From NCBI GenBank assembly GCA_963742305.1, contig CAVULN010000035.1, positions 1 to 64,000 on the forward strand: a stretch of 64,000 bases of DNA. Reading direction: 5' to 3'. Both the position numbers and the translations under genes were made by a program. Origin of the DNA: Roseiarcus sp963742305 (GTDB lineage Bacteria; Pseudomonadota; Alphaproteobacteria; Rhizobiales; Beijerinckiaceae). The notes below the pieces were generated by a model. It was given only the letters and a program-made list of their open reading frames with translations, ran no database searches and was not told where the DNA came from. This document shows, in pieces, positions 8,872-17,272 of the stretch (position 1 is its first letter; every line of letters starts with the position of its first letter).

Positions 8872-10281
8872 TCAGGCCTTGTCGAGCGCGGCGAGTTCGC
8901 CAGGCAGCGCGTAGGCCCATTGGGTGATGGAACCTGCGCCGAGACAAACGACAGTGTCGCCCGGCTGAGCCAGCGAACGCACCATGCCCGCCAGTTTGTC
9001 GGGCGAGGGAAGCATCAGCGCGTGGCGATGGCCGTGGGCGCCGATCGCGGTCGCCAGCGCCGCCTTGTCGACGCCTTCGATCGGGGCCTCCCCCGCCGGA
9101 TAGACGTCGGCGACGATGACCGTGTCGGCGTCGTTGAAGCAGGCGGCGAAGGCGTCGAACAGCGACGCCAGGCGGGTGAAGCGGTGCGGCTGCACGACCG
9201 CGATCACCTTGCCCTCGGTCGCCGCCCGCGCGGCTCTGAGCACCGCGGCGATTTCGACCGGATGGTGGCCATAATCGTCATAGATCGAAACGCCATTCCA
9301 TGTCCCGGTCAGGGTGAAGCGACGCCTCACCCCGCCAAAGGAGGCGATCGCCTTGCGGATGACGTCGATCGGCGCGCCGAGTTCGTGGGCGACCGCGATC
9401 GCCGCCGTGGCGTTGAGCGCGTTGTGGCGCCCTGGCATCGGCAGCTTGAGATCGTCGATGAAAGTGGCGCGGCCGGTCGCCCGATCGCGGATCAGCGCCG
9501 AGAACCGGGTGACGCCGCCCGCGAGATTGACGTCGAGGAGGCGCACGTCCGCCTGCGGGTTTTCGCCATAGGTCAGAATCCGGCGATCCTCGATCCGTCC
9601 AACGAGTTCCTGCACGGTCGGGTGATCGAGGCACATGACCGCGAAGCCGTAAAACGGCAGGTTCCCGACCAGGGCGAGAAAGGCGTCCTTGATCGCCTCG
9701 AAGGTCCCGAAATGGTCGAGGTGCTCGGGATCGATGTTGGTGATGACCGCGATGTCGACGGGGAGCTTGAGGAACGTGCCGTCGCTCTCGTCGGCCTCGA
9801 CCACCATCCAGTCGCCGGCCCCGAGCCGGGCGTTGGTTCCGTAGGCGTTGATGATGCCCCCGTTGATCACGGTCGGATCGAGCCCGGCGGCGTCGAGCAG
9901 CGTCGCCACCAGCGAGGTCGTGGTCGTCTTGCCGTGCGTGCCGGCGACCGCCACGCATTGCTTGAGGCGCATGAGCTCGGCCAGCATCTCGGCGCGGCGA
10001 ACGACCGGAATACGCCGCGCGCGCGCCGCGACCACCTCGGGATTGTCGCGCTTGACCGCCGACGAGATGACCACCACCGCGGCCTGGCCGAGATTGGCGG
10101 CGTCGTGGCCGACGAAAACCGTGGCGCCCTTCTCGCGCAGGCGCTTGACGTTGGAATTGTCGCTGAGGTCCGAGCCCTGGACCTTGTGCCCGAGATTGAG
10201 GAGCACTTCGGCGATGCCCGACATGCCGATGCCGCCGACGCCGACGAAGTGGATGGGGCCGATCTGGCTCGGCAGTTTCAT
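8872..10281 (-). CDS. murC: UDP-N-acetylmuramate--L-alanine ligase
   Basis: MurC adds L-alanine to UDP-MurNAc using ATP, the first amino acid step of peptidoglycan stem synthesis. The N-terminus shows HFVGVGGIGMSGIAEVL, the uracil-binding Rossmann start, the central P-loop is AGTHGKTTTTS (residues about 109-119), and DDYGHHPVEI (about 330) is the C-terminal ligase motif. Length 469 is typical. It leads the murC-murB pair; neither ftsW/murG upstream nor ddlB/ftsQ downstream is present, so the division/cell-wall cluster is split here. Confidence 0.97.
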   Translation of the reverse strand: MKLPSQIGPIHFVGVGGIGMSGIAEVLLNLGHKVQGSDLSDNSNVKRLREKGATVFVGHDAANLGQAAVVVISSAVKRDNPEVVAARARRIPVVRRAEMLAELMRLKQCVAVAGTHGKTTTTSLVATLLDAAGLDPTVINGGIINAYGTNARLGAGDWMVVEADESDGTFLKLPVDIAVITNIDPEHLDHFGTFEAIKDAFLALVGNLPFYGFAVMCLDHPTVQELVGRIEDRRILTYGENPQADVRLLDVNLAGGVTRFSALIRDRATGRATFIDDLKLPMPGRHNALNATAAIAVAHELGAPIDVIRKAIASFGGVRRRFTLTGTWNGVSIYDDYGHHPVEIAAVLRAARAATEGKVIAVVQPHRFTRLASLFDAFAACFNDADTVIVADVYPAGEAPIEGVDKAALATAIGAHGHRHALMLPSPDKLAGMVRSLAQPGDTVVCLGAGSITQWAYALPGELAALDKA

Positions 10282-10406
10282 GGGGCTCCCCGCGCGGGCC
10301 GGCGGCGCCGACTTAATGGGCGGGAGGGAATAGGCCAGTTCGCGCCGTTTGGGAAATGAGTCCTAAAGTCGACTACCGTCTGCTTGACGCCCGCCCGCCC
10401 GGCCGC

Positions 10407-10670
10407 TCACTCGCCCTTGTTGCGAAGGCCGGCCAGCGAATTGGCGAAGTCGGCGAAGGCCTTGTCCTCACTGCTTTCGCCTTCGTCCCTGGCCTGGCGC
10501 GTCCTCGGCTTCGCAACCTTTCCCTTGGGCGGCAAGCGGCGCTCGCCAGCGCCCAGCTTGAGCAAGCGGATGGCCTCGGAAAGCGGCAGGCCCATATCCG
10601 CCAGGGCGGCGGCGGCGCGCTCCTTGGGGCCGTGGTCGCTCCTGGCGCGCACGCTGTCCGTCTCGGTCAT
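10407..10670 (-). CDS. RelB/DinJ-like antitoxin-type small protein (orphan)
   Basis: The 87-residue basic protein contains ALADMGLPLSEAIRLLKLGA followed by GERRLPPKGKV. This matches the RelB/DinJ antitoxin pattern (a ribbon-helix-helix segment with LGLSxSDAIRLF, then RLPF and a flexible tail). No RelE/YafQ toxin reading frame is found on either side (murC at 10281, murU from 10741). A perfect palindrome lies 20 bases upstream of the start, as in autoregulated antitoxin operators. It could be an orphan antitoxin or a repurposed regulator. Family assignment is by pattern only. Confidence 0.55.
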   Translation of the reverse strand: MTETDSVRARSDHGPKERAAAALADMGLPLSEAIRLLKLGAGERRLPPKGKVAKPRTRQARDEGESSEDKAFADFANSLAGLRNKGE

Positions 10671-10689
10671 CGAATGATCCTGCGCAATC

Positions 10690-10709
10690 TGTAGCTCTAT
10701 GGAGCTACA
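10690..10709. promoter_or_regulatory. Perfect palindrome, probable operator of the RelB-like gene
   Basis: TGTAGCTC-TATG-GAGCTACA has two perfect 8-base arms around a 4-base spacer. It lies 20 bases upstream of the start codon at 10670, in the promoter region. The symmetry and position fit self-binding by a ribbon-helix-helix antitoxin dimer. No U-run follows, so a terminator is less likely. Confidence 0.6.
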
Positions 10710-10740
10710 AAGATTTCACAGCTTCGACAAGGGGCGCCGG

Positions 10741-11466
10741 TCAAAGAATTGAGCGATCGATGGCGCGTTCCGCCTCGGCGATGCTCTCGGGGCGCCCGAC
10801 ATGCACCCAAAGCCCGTCGAGGCGGACGCCGTAGAGGCGGCCTTTCGCCGCCGCGGCGTGAAAATAGGGCGCGAGCCGGAACACGTCCGCAGTCTCGTCC
10901 GCGAACAGCTCAGGCTTGACGATCCCGACGCCCGTATAGACGAACGGGGCGACCTGGCGCGGCTCGCGGGGCGTGAGCCGTCCGTCATGGCTCATGACGA
11001 AATCGCCCGGCCAGTCGACGCCGACCGCGCCTGCTGCGGCGGCGACCAGAAGCAGGATGTCCATCGCATGCGCATCGAACGCGCGGGCGAGGCGGACAAT
11101 GTTCGAGCGCGGCCCCTCGATCCAGAACGCGTCGGTGTTGGAGATCAGGAACGGGTCGGCGCCGATCATCGGCAGCGCCCGCTTGATCCCGCCGCCCTGG
11201 TCGAGCAGCTTTGACCGTTCGTCCGAAATGAGAATCTTCGGCGCCCGCCGCTTGGCGAGATGCGCCTCGATCTGGTCGGCGAGCCAATGCACGTTGACGA
11301 TCGCGCGCTCGACGCCGCTCTCGGCCAGGCGATCGAGACAGTGATCGATCAGCGGCTTTCCATGAATCCGGACGAGGGGCTTCGGCAGCGTGTCGGTGAT
11401 CGGCCGCATCCGCGTTCCGAGGCCGGCGGCGAACACCATGGCCGTCTTGGGAACGGGCGGGCTCAT
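10741..11466 (-). CDS. murU: Nucleotidyltransferase, N-acetylmuramate 1-phosphate uridylyltransferase-like
   Basis: The N-terminus carries the sugar-nucleotidyltransferase signature AAGLGTRMRP (residues about 13-22) followed by DTLPKPLVRI. A metal-binding aspartate is seen in ISNTDAFW, and the 241-residue length fits MurU/RmlA-type enzymes lacking a C-terminal beta helix. MurU joins MurNAc 1-phosphate and UTP to give UDP-MurNAc in the recycling route that bypasses the fosfomycin-sensitive step. The assignment rests mainly on the neighbour at 11637-13202, which ends in an AmgK-like kinase making MurNAc 1-phosphate. A mannose-1-phosphate guanylyltransferase role is the main alternative. Confidence 0.8.
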   Translation of the reverse strand: MSPPVPKTAMVFAAGLGTRMRPITDTLPKPLVRIHGKPLIDHCLDRLAESGVERAIVNVHWLADQIEAHLAKRRAPKILISDERSKLLDQGGGIKRALPMIGADPFLISNTDAFWIEGPRSNIVRLARAFDAHAMDILLLVAAAAGAVGVDWPGDFVMSHDGRLTPREPRQVAPFVYTGVGIVKPELFADETADVFRLAPYFHAAAAKGRLYGVRLDGLWVHVGRPESIAEAERAIDRSIL

Positions 11467-11584
11467 ACGGGCCTCAGCGGTTGGGCTTCAGAGCGTTTGC
11501 ATTCGGGTCGAGGCGCGATTGTAGCGGCGCTCGATAGCCTGTCGGCAGACGGGCGTACTTCCGGACGCCCTTTGGAGTGCGGCG

Positions 11585-11605
11585 GACGCGGTCAACGACC
11601 GCGTC
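11585..11605. repeat. Perfect inverted repeat between murU and tsaE-amgK
   Basis: GACGCGGTC-AAC-GACCGCGTC forms a 9-base stem with a 3-base loop, flanked by an imperfect outer pair CTTTG/CAAAG. It lies in the 170-base gap between two genes that are usually adjacent. There is no U-tract, so it resembles a small dispersed palindromic element or an mRNA stability hairpin more than a terminator. Confidence 0.5.
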
Positions 11606-11636
11606 TACAAAGGCGTCGACCCAATTGCGTCATGCT

Positions 11637-13202
11637 TCACGGCTCGGAGTTGACGGGCGGCTGACCCAGCGCCCGCGGCAGGTGAGTCTGATACCAGAGC
11701 GCGAGCGGCTGAAGCAACGGATGGGCGAGGTTGCGCTTGAGGTAGCGCTCGATCCGCGGCAGGTGGCGCAGGTAGTCCGGCTTGCCGTCGCGCTTGTCGA
11801 GCCTGGCGAAGAGACCGAGAATCTTGGTCGAGCGCTGCGCGCCCAGCGCCGCGTAGGCGGCGGCGAAACGCTCCGGATCGAACGAAGGGTCGGCCGCGGT
11901 CCGGCGCCGCATATAGAGGGCCGCCAGACGCATCTCCAAGTCTTCCGGCACGTCGACGCGCGCGTCCTGCAGCAGCGACACGACATCATAAGCCGGCGGG
12001 CCGATGACCGCGTCCTGAAAATCGATGAGCCCGATCCGCTTCAGTCCCTGCCGGTCCGCCAGCCAGTGCAGATTGGGCGAATGATAATCTCGCAGCGTCC
12101 AGGTGGTCGGCTCGGCGAGGATCGGCTGAAGGATGTCGCGCCAGATTCCCAGGAACTGCATGCGCGCGCCGGACGGCGGCGTCACCCGGGCGATCGCGGG
12201 GGCGTACCAGTCGAGCGCGAGTTCGACCTCGACCAGCATCGCTTCGACGTCGTAGACTGGCGGCTCGTAGGTTTCCTCGCCGACCGGCAGGCTCGCCGGC
12301 AGTTCGCGGCCATGCAGATCGGCCAGGAGCGCGATCGCGGGCGCGTAGCGCGCGCCGTCCGGGACGCCGTGTTCGGCTATGGTGGTTCGCCCGAAGTCCT
12401 CGATCAGAGCCAGGCCTTCGTCGGCGCTCGTGGCGATGAGAGCGGGCGCCGAATAGCCGAGGCTTCGCAACCCCTCGTCCATCGCGAGAAAAGCGCGGAT
12501 GTCGGGCGAGAGCCTGGCGATCTCAGCGTAAGACTTGCCGAAGCGCAGGGTCGGCCCGTCCCGCCGGGGCGGCGATATCATCAAGATCGCCGTTTCGCCG
12601 GTCGGCCTGGTCAACCGCTCATAGGCGCGCGTGGACGCGTCTCCCTGCAGAAATTCGCGCTTCGCCTCGCTCCATCCGGCGCGCTCGATGAGCCGCGCGA
12701 CGCCCAGCGCGAGGTTCAGGCGCGCAGCGACCCGGCCCTCTCCGCGCAAGCTCAGCTGGCGAAAATCGGGACCGCGGCTCAGGTCAAACCGGATCGCGAC
12801 CTCAAGACGGTCGGGAGGCAGCGCCTCCGCGGCCTTCTCCGGCCATTCGACGATGGCGATCGCGTCCGTGATCGCTTCGTCCCAGCCGAGATTGGCGAGT
12901 TCCGTCGGGCCGCGCAGCCGGTAGAAATCGGCATGGACCACCGGCCCGCGCGGGGCGTCGTAGACCTGCATCAGGGTGAAGGTCGGACTCGGCGCCTCGA
13001 GCTCCGGCGTCGACGTCAGCGCCCGGATGAGGCTACGGGCGAAGGCGGTCTTGCCTGCGCCAAGATCGCCGGCGAGGCCAACGAAGTCGCCCGGCTCGAG
13101 CCACGCCGCCTGGGCCGCGGCGATGGCCGCCGTCGTCGCCTCGTCCGGCGCCTCGAAGCTCCAGACGCCCCCTTCCTCCTTCGCGCCGGCGAGAGGGCTC
13201 AT
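11637..13202 (-). CDS. TsaE-AmgK fusion: tRNA t6A synthesis ATPase plus cell-wall amino sugar kinase
   Basis: Residues about 1-155 are TsaE, the ATPase needed for t6A37 tRNA modification, with the P-loop GDLGAGKTAFARSL at about 44-57 and HADFYRL near 91. Residues about 180-510 are an aminoglycoside-phosphotransferase-fold kinase with the catalytic RDYHSPNLHW and metal-binding IDFQDAVIGP motifs, resembling AmgK (anomeric MurNAc/GlcNAc kinase). TsaE, AmgK and MurU are neighbours in many proteobacteria; here the first two are one 521-residue chain. The start codon overlaps the sensor kinase stop (ATGA), so translation is coupled. The domains are clear; the AmgK substrate is inferred from family and neighbourhood. 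Confidence 0.9.
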   Translation of the reverse strand: MSPLAGAKEEGGVWSFEAPDEATTAAIAAAQAAWLEPGDFVGLAGDLGAGKTAFARSLIRALTSTPELEAPSPTFTLMQVYDAPRGPVVHADFYRLRGPTELANLGWDEAITDAIAIVEWPEKAAEALPPDRLEVAIRFDLSRGPDFRQLSLRGEGRVAARLNLALGVARLIERAGWSEAKREFLQGDASTRAYERLTRPTGETAILMISPPRRDGPTLRFGKSYAEIARLSPDIRAFLAMDEGLRSLGYSAPALIATSADEGLALIEDFGRTTIAEHGVPDGARYAPAIALLADLHGRELPASLPVGEETYEPPVYDVEAMLVEVELALDWYAPAIARVTPPSGARMQFLGIWRDILQPILAEPTTWTLRDYHSPNLHWLADRQGLKRIGLIDFQDAVIGPPAYDVVSLLQDARVDVPEDLEMRLAALYMRRRTAADPSFDPERFAAAYAALGAQRSTKILGLFARLDKRDGKPDYLRHLPRIERYLKRNLAHPLLQPLALWYQTHLPRALGQPPVNSEP

Positions 13203-15769
13203 GCCCGCTGCTGGGCCGCTCGCGACGCGGACGGCGCGAGTCGCGGGCTGGCCGCCCCCGCCATCGAGTTGATCGGAAAGATGCAGGTGACCGTCGTGCC
13301 CTCGTGCGGCGCGGTGTCGATCAGCACCCGGCCCCCATGCAATTCCACCATGGCTCTGACGATCGACAGGCCAAGGCCGGGGCCGCGCTGCCGCGAGCCG
13401 TTGGGAAAGGTCTCGAACCGCTCGAACACGCGATCAATCATCTCAGGCGGGATCCCGCGTCCCCGGTCGCTGACCTTGAAGACGACCTCCGCGCCGCGGC
13501 GCATCGCCGCCAGGGTGACGGTCTGCCCCGCCTCCGAATAGTTGATTGCGTTGGAGAGAAGATTGAACAGGACCTGACGCACCCGCCGGCCGTCGGCCCT
13601 GAGCGAGCCGACGCCGTCGGTCATGACGATGCGCAATTCGATCGCCGCCTCGCTCAGGCGGTCCTGCACGCCGGACGCCGCAGCCCTCATCGCCTCGGCG
13701 ACGTCGACATCCTCGATCTTGAGCTCCATGGCGCCCGCGTCGATCGACGCCAGATCGAGAATGTCGTCGATGATGGCGAGCAGCGCGTGCGATGACGTGG
13801 TGATGAAGCCGGCATATTCGATCTGCTTCTCATTGAGGGGGCCGGCGCTGCCGGCGGCAAGAAGCTGAGTGAAGCCGATGATGTTGGTGAGCGGGGTGCG
13901 CAGCTCGTAGGAGACGTGGTTGACGAAATCGTTGCGCAGCCTTTCCGCGTCGACGAGCGCCTGGTTGCGCTCGGTCAGCGCCCGCTCGATGGTTACGCCC
14001 GCGGTTGCGTCGAGGAAGGTCATGAGCGTCGCGCCGTCGGGCAGCGGCAGGGCGGCGCAGTCGAGGATGAGCCCGTCCGAGCGCTCGATCCGCGCGGGCC
14101 GGCTCCGGCGATGCTCTGGAAGATCGACGATCGCCGCCTTGAGCTCGTCGAACGCCGCGGGGTCGCGGCATTGCGGGTTTGCGGCCCGCGCGATCTCGTC
14201 GATATGCGGGCGGTCGCGCAAGGCCGCCTCGTCGAATCCCCAGAGCTCGGCGAAGGCCGGATTGAACAGCTTCATGCGCCCGTCGGCCCCGAACGCCGCC
14301 ACGCCTTCCTTGAGCGCGTCGAGCGTCTCGCCCTGCACGCGGGTCAGCGCGTTGACCTGGGACGCGAGCGCGTAGCTCTGCGTCGCGTCGTCGTAGAGAT
14401 AGGTGACGCCGCCTTTCGGATTGGGGCTCACCACGACGCGCAGCGCCCGGCCGTCGGGCAGATGCCAAACGGTTTCCCTCGGCTCGATCGCCTGGTAGGC
14501 GCTGAGCTGTTGCGCCTTCCAGGCGCGGAAGTCGACCTGTTCCGGCAATTGCCGCTTGGCGCGCAGCCGGTCGAGGATCTCGCCATCGGTCGGCCTTTGA
14601 TCGAGAAATGCGGGCTCGAGCGGCCAGATCTGCCGGTAGGCGGCGTTGTAGAGCGTCAGCCGCTTCGCCTTGTCGAAGATGGCGACCGCCGTCGACAGCC
14701 GGTCGATCATTCGCGAATAGTCGTCCTCGTTGCGCTCCATATCCGCTTTCAGCGCCACGATTTCGGAAACGTCGCGGGCGAGGCCGGCGGAGCCGCCTTC
14801 CGCGCGCGCCTCGATCGCGTCGAAGGTCCGGCGCTCGCCGCCGACGACCGCCGACGCCCGGCGCGTCCAGGCGCCGGCCTCGCTGACCGCCGCCGCCGCC
14901 TCGCGTCGCAGCGCCGGATCGAACAGCTCCCCGCCCGCGTCGATCGCGGCGTCGGGGTCGGGCGCGTCGACGGCGCGGGCGTAAGCAATGTTGCACCACA
15001 CGATCCGGCCTGCGGCGTCGCGCGTCCACGCCGGCATGTCCACTCCTTCGAGCGCGCGGCGCAATCCGTTCAGAGCGCCCTCGGTTTCTTGAAATTCGTC
15101 GCGCAGCCGCGCCAATTGAAGCCGCTCGCCGGAGACGTCGCGGATGCGCATCACCGCGGCGCCGGACACCGGCCGGCCGTCGATCTCGAGATGGCGCCCG
15201 CGCAGGCTCACCACGGCGGCGGCGAACGCTTCCCCGCGGCTGAGGAGCCGCTCCGTCGCCTCCTTGATCCTGGCGGCCTGGGCGGGGTTGAGCCATGAAG
15301 CGAAGGCGAGCACGCGCGACGACAGCGGCGAATCGGCGATGAGGGCGAAGTCGCCTTCGATCGTCGGCTCCGCGTCGGGACGCTCCCAGGAAATGAGGAC
15401 GTGCTGTTCGCTGTGCAGCATCAGCGCCGCGCGATCGAGCTTGGCCTTGGTTCGGGCGATCTCCGCCTCGAGCTCGCGAACCCGGCGCGTCCAGATCCGC
15501 CGGCCGAAGAGGTGAAGCACGGCCGTGATCGTCGCCAGCAGCATGAGCGAGAGGATGACGAGACCGGCGACATTGGCCTCGACCGAGGCCATATCGAACG
15601 CGGCCCTGGCGGGCGCCTCCAGGGACGGCGAGAGGTCCTGTGCGCAGGACAGCGCGCCCGCGAGCAGGTAGAGCGCCAGGCCCGCGGCCGCCTTGGCGGC
15701 GATGACCCGGCCGGGCCTTCGCGTCCGCCCGTCGATTCCGGAGCGCCCCCGCCCGCTGAACCCCCGCAA
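13199..15769 (-). CDS. PAS-containing sensor histidine kinase with a Tyr in the phospho-acceptor position
   Basis: The 856-residue membrane protein has two N-terminal hydrophobic segments (about residues 24-41 and 66-88), a coiled linker, several PAS-like domains (about 240-600) and a C-terminal kinase core. ATP-binding boxes are intact: N box LFNLLSNAINYS, G1 SDRGRGIP, F box RFETF, G2 GPGLGLSIV. The dimerisation helix reads FVNHVSYELRTPLTNIIGF, so the usual histidine of the SHELRTPL motif is tyrosine at about residue 621. Whether the nearby His618 substitutes is unknown. A TTG start at 15769 with GAGG upstream is used. Its stop overlaps the tsaE-amgK start, linking it to t6A/cell-wall recycling genes. 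No response regulator is adjacent. Confidence 0.87.
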   Translation of the reverse strand: MRGFSGRGRSGIDGRTRRPGRVIAAKAAAGLALYLLAGALSCAQDLSPSLEAPARAAFDMASVEANVAGLVILSLMLLATITAVLHLFGRRIWTRRVRELEAEIARTKAKLDRAALMLHSEQHVLISWERPDAEPTIEGDFALIADSPLSSRVLAFASWLNPAQAARIKEATERLLSRGEAFAAAVVSLRGRHLEIDGRPVSGAAVMRIRDVSGERLQLARLRDEFQETEGALNGLRRALEGVDMPAWTRDAAGRIVWCNIAYARAVDAPDPDAAIDAGGELFDPALRREAAAAVSEAGAWTRRASAVVGGERRTFDAIEARAEGGSAGLARDVSEIVALKADMERNEDDYSRMIDRLSTAVAIFDKAKRLTLYNAAYRQIWPLEPAFLDQRPTDGEILDRLRAKRQLPEQVDFRAWKAQQLSAYQAIEPRETVWHLPDGRALRVVVSPNPKGGVTYLYDDATQSYALASQVNALTRVQGETLDALKEGVAAFGADGRMKLFNPAFAELWGFDEAALRDRPHIDEIARAANPQCRDPAAFDELKAAIVDLPEHRRSRPARIERSDGLILDCAALPLPDGATLMTFLDATAGVTIERALTERNQALVDAERLRNDFVNHVSYELRTPLTNIIGFTQLLAAGSAGPLNEKQIEYAGFITTSSHALLAIIDDILDLASIDAGAMELKIEDVDVAEAMRAAASGVQDRLSEAAIELRIVMTDGVGSLRADGRRVRQVLFNLLSNAINYSEAGQTVTLAAMRRGAEVVFKVSDRGRGIPPEMIDRVFERFETFPNGSRQRGPGLGLSIVRAMVELHGGRVLIDTAPHEGTTVTCIFPINSMAGAASPRLAPSASRAAQQRA

Positions 15770-16043
15770 CGAATCGCCTCCTCGAGAGCCCGGCGCCGCG
15801 CTTGCCGGGTCGCCCGCCGATCCTTCCCTCCCAGGCAGGTCCGAATCAGCGTCTCAACAGGATTACGAAATGTTTGCGCGAAAGTCGTTAACCATCGGGG
15901 CGCGACGCGAGGCGCTGTCCACAAACCAGATGCCAGCGCTTGTGGCTGTCGAGCGCGTCGCAACTAGATATGCCTGATCGCGCCTCTCCGCGCTGGCGCC
16001 GGCCGTTCACACATCGATTCAATCTGTTTCAATTTCCCCGCGC

Positions 16044-17078
16044 TTATCGCAAGAGCCCCAGGATGTCCTTGACGGCGTCCATGTTCGGCCGGGCGATGGC
16101 GCGCGCCTTCTCCGCCCCGTCCGCCAGGACCTTGTCGGTAAAAGCCGGATCGTCGGCAAGGCGCAGCATTTCGCCGCGGATCGGAGCGAGCTTGGCGATC
16201 GCGAGGTCGGCGAGCGCGGTCTTGAACGTGGAAAACTGGGCGCCGCCGAAGCGCTCGAGCGCGTCCGTCTTCGTCTCGTCGTTCAAGGCCGCGAAAATGC
16301 CGACGAGATTGTCGGCTTCGGGGCGGTTCTTGAGTCCCGCGACCTCGCCCGGCAGCGGCTCCGGGTCGGTCTTGGCGCGGCGGATCTTCTGCGCGATCGT
16401 ATCGGCGTCGTCGGTCAGCGCGATATAGGCGTTCTCGGACGTGTCGGACTTCGACATTTTCTTGGCGCCGTCGCGCAGGCTCATGACCCGGGTGGCCGGC
16501 CCCTGGATCAAGGGTTCGGGCAGCGGAAAAAAGGCGTCGCCGAACCCATGCGCCGCGATCGAGGCGGCGAAATCATTGTTGAACTTCTGCGCGATGTCGC
16601 GCGCCAGCTCGAGGTGCTGCTTCTGGTCGTCGCCGACCGGCACATGGGTCGCGCGATAGACGAGAATGTCGGCCGCCATCAGCACCGGGTAGTTGTAGAG
16701 GCCGATCGAGGCGTTCTCCCGGTCCTTGCCCGCCTTCTCCTTGAACTGGGTCATGCGGTTGAGCCAGCCGAGCCTCGCCACGCAGTCGAACACCCAGGTG
16801 AGTTCGGCGTGCTCGCTGACCCGGCTCTGGTTGAAGACGATATTGGCCGTCGGATCGATGCCGCAGGCGAGAAAGGCCGCGGTCACTTCGCGCGTCGTGC
16901 GGGCGAGCTGGGCGGGATCGTGCGGCATGGTCATCGCGTGCAGGTCGACGACGCAATAGATGCACGGGTGCGTCTTCTGCATCTCCACGAATCGCTTGAT
17001 CGCGCCGAGATAGTTGCCGAGGTGCAGGTTGCCCGTCGGCTGAACGCCGGAAAAGACGCGCTCGGGAAACTTCGCCAT
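16044..17078 (-). CDS. trpS: Tryptophan--tRNA ligase
   Basis: TrpS charges tRNA-Trp in the cytoplasm. The class I HIGH-type motif is PTGNLHLGNYLGA (residues about 14-26) and the KMSKS loop is KKMSKSDTSEN (about 211-221). The 344-residue length is normal. Start at the ATG at 17076-17078. A 274-base gap separates it from the sensor kinase; a dispersed repeat element begins about 75 bases upstream of its start. Confidence 0.97.
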   Translation of the reverse strand: MAKFPERVFSGVQPTGNLHLGNYLGAIKRFVEMQKTHPCIYCVVDLHAMTMPHDPAQLARTTREVTAAFLACGIDPTANIVFNQSRVSEHAELTWVFDCVARLGWLNRMTQFKEKAGKDRENASIGLYNYPVLMAADILVYRATHVPVGDDQKQHLELARDIAQKFNNDFAASIAAHGFGDAFFPLPEPLIQGPATRVMSLRDGAKKMSKSDTSENAYIALTDDADTIAQKIRRAKTDPEPLPGEVAGLKNRPEADNLVGIFAALNDETKTDALERFGGAQFSTFKTALADLAIAKLAPIRGEMLRLADDPAFTDKVLADGAEKARAIARPNMDAVKDILGLLR

Positions 17079-17151
17079 TATCTTCGCTTGGGTTCGGAAG
17101 GGCCGGAGGGGCGGCCCTTATGGCAACGCAGGCGGAGGCGCGCAAGCCCGT

Positions 17152-17272
17152 CTAGCCGCCATTTTACCGGCGCCCCCTAATCGAATCAGGGACTTACGAC
17201 CCCGTTTAGTTCCACCCTTCGATTGGCGTCCTGGCGGTGTATAATAAACACAAAATATATGTGATATATTTG
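17152..17272. repeat. Dispersed repeat, copy A
   Basis: This copy shares a core with 59522-59625 in the same orientation: ATTTTACCGGCGCCCC, then a variable dozen bases with TCAGGG, then GTTTAGTTCCAC, then CTTC, followed by an AT-rich tail containing TAATA and TATGTGA. Core identity is high over about 55 bases. It lies directly downstream of a minus-strand gene (gcvR-like), whose frame-corrected reading runs into it. It encodes nothing evident and has no obvious transposase; a MITE-like or IS-end relic is possible. Confidence 0.65.

Noticed and set aside
8443..10359. 638-codon open frame on the plus strand
   Set aside because: Antisense to murC and murB, whose motifs are clear.
15905..15935. 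DnaA-box-like TGTCCACAA near the sensor kinase
   Set aside because: A single mismatched site with no cluster, AT-rich unwinding region or nearby dnaA; not an origin.
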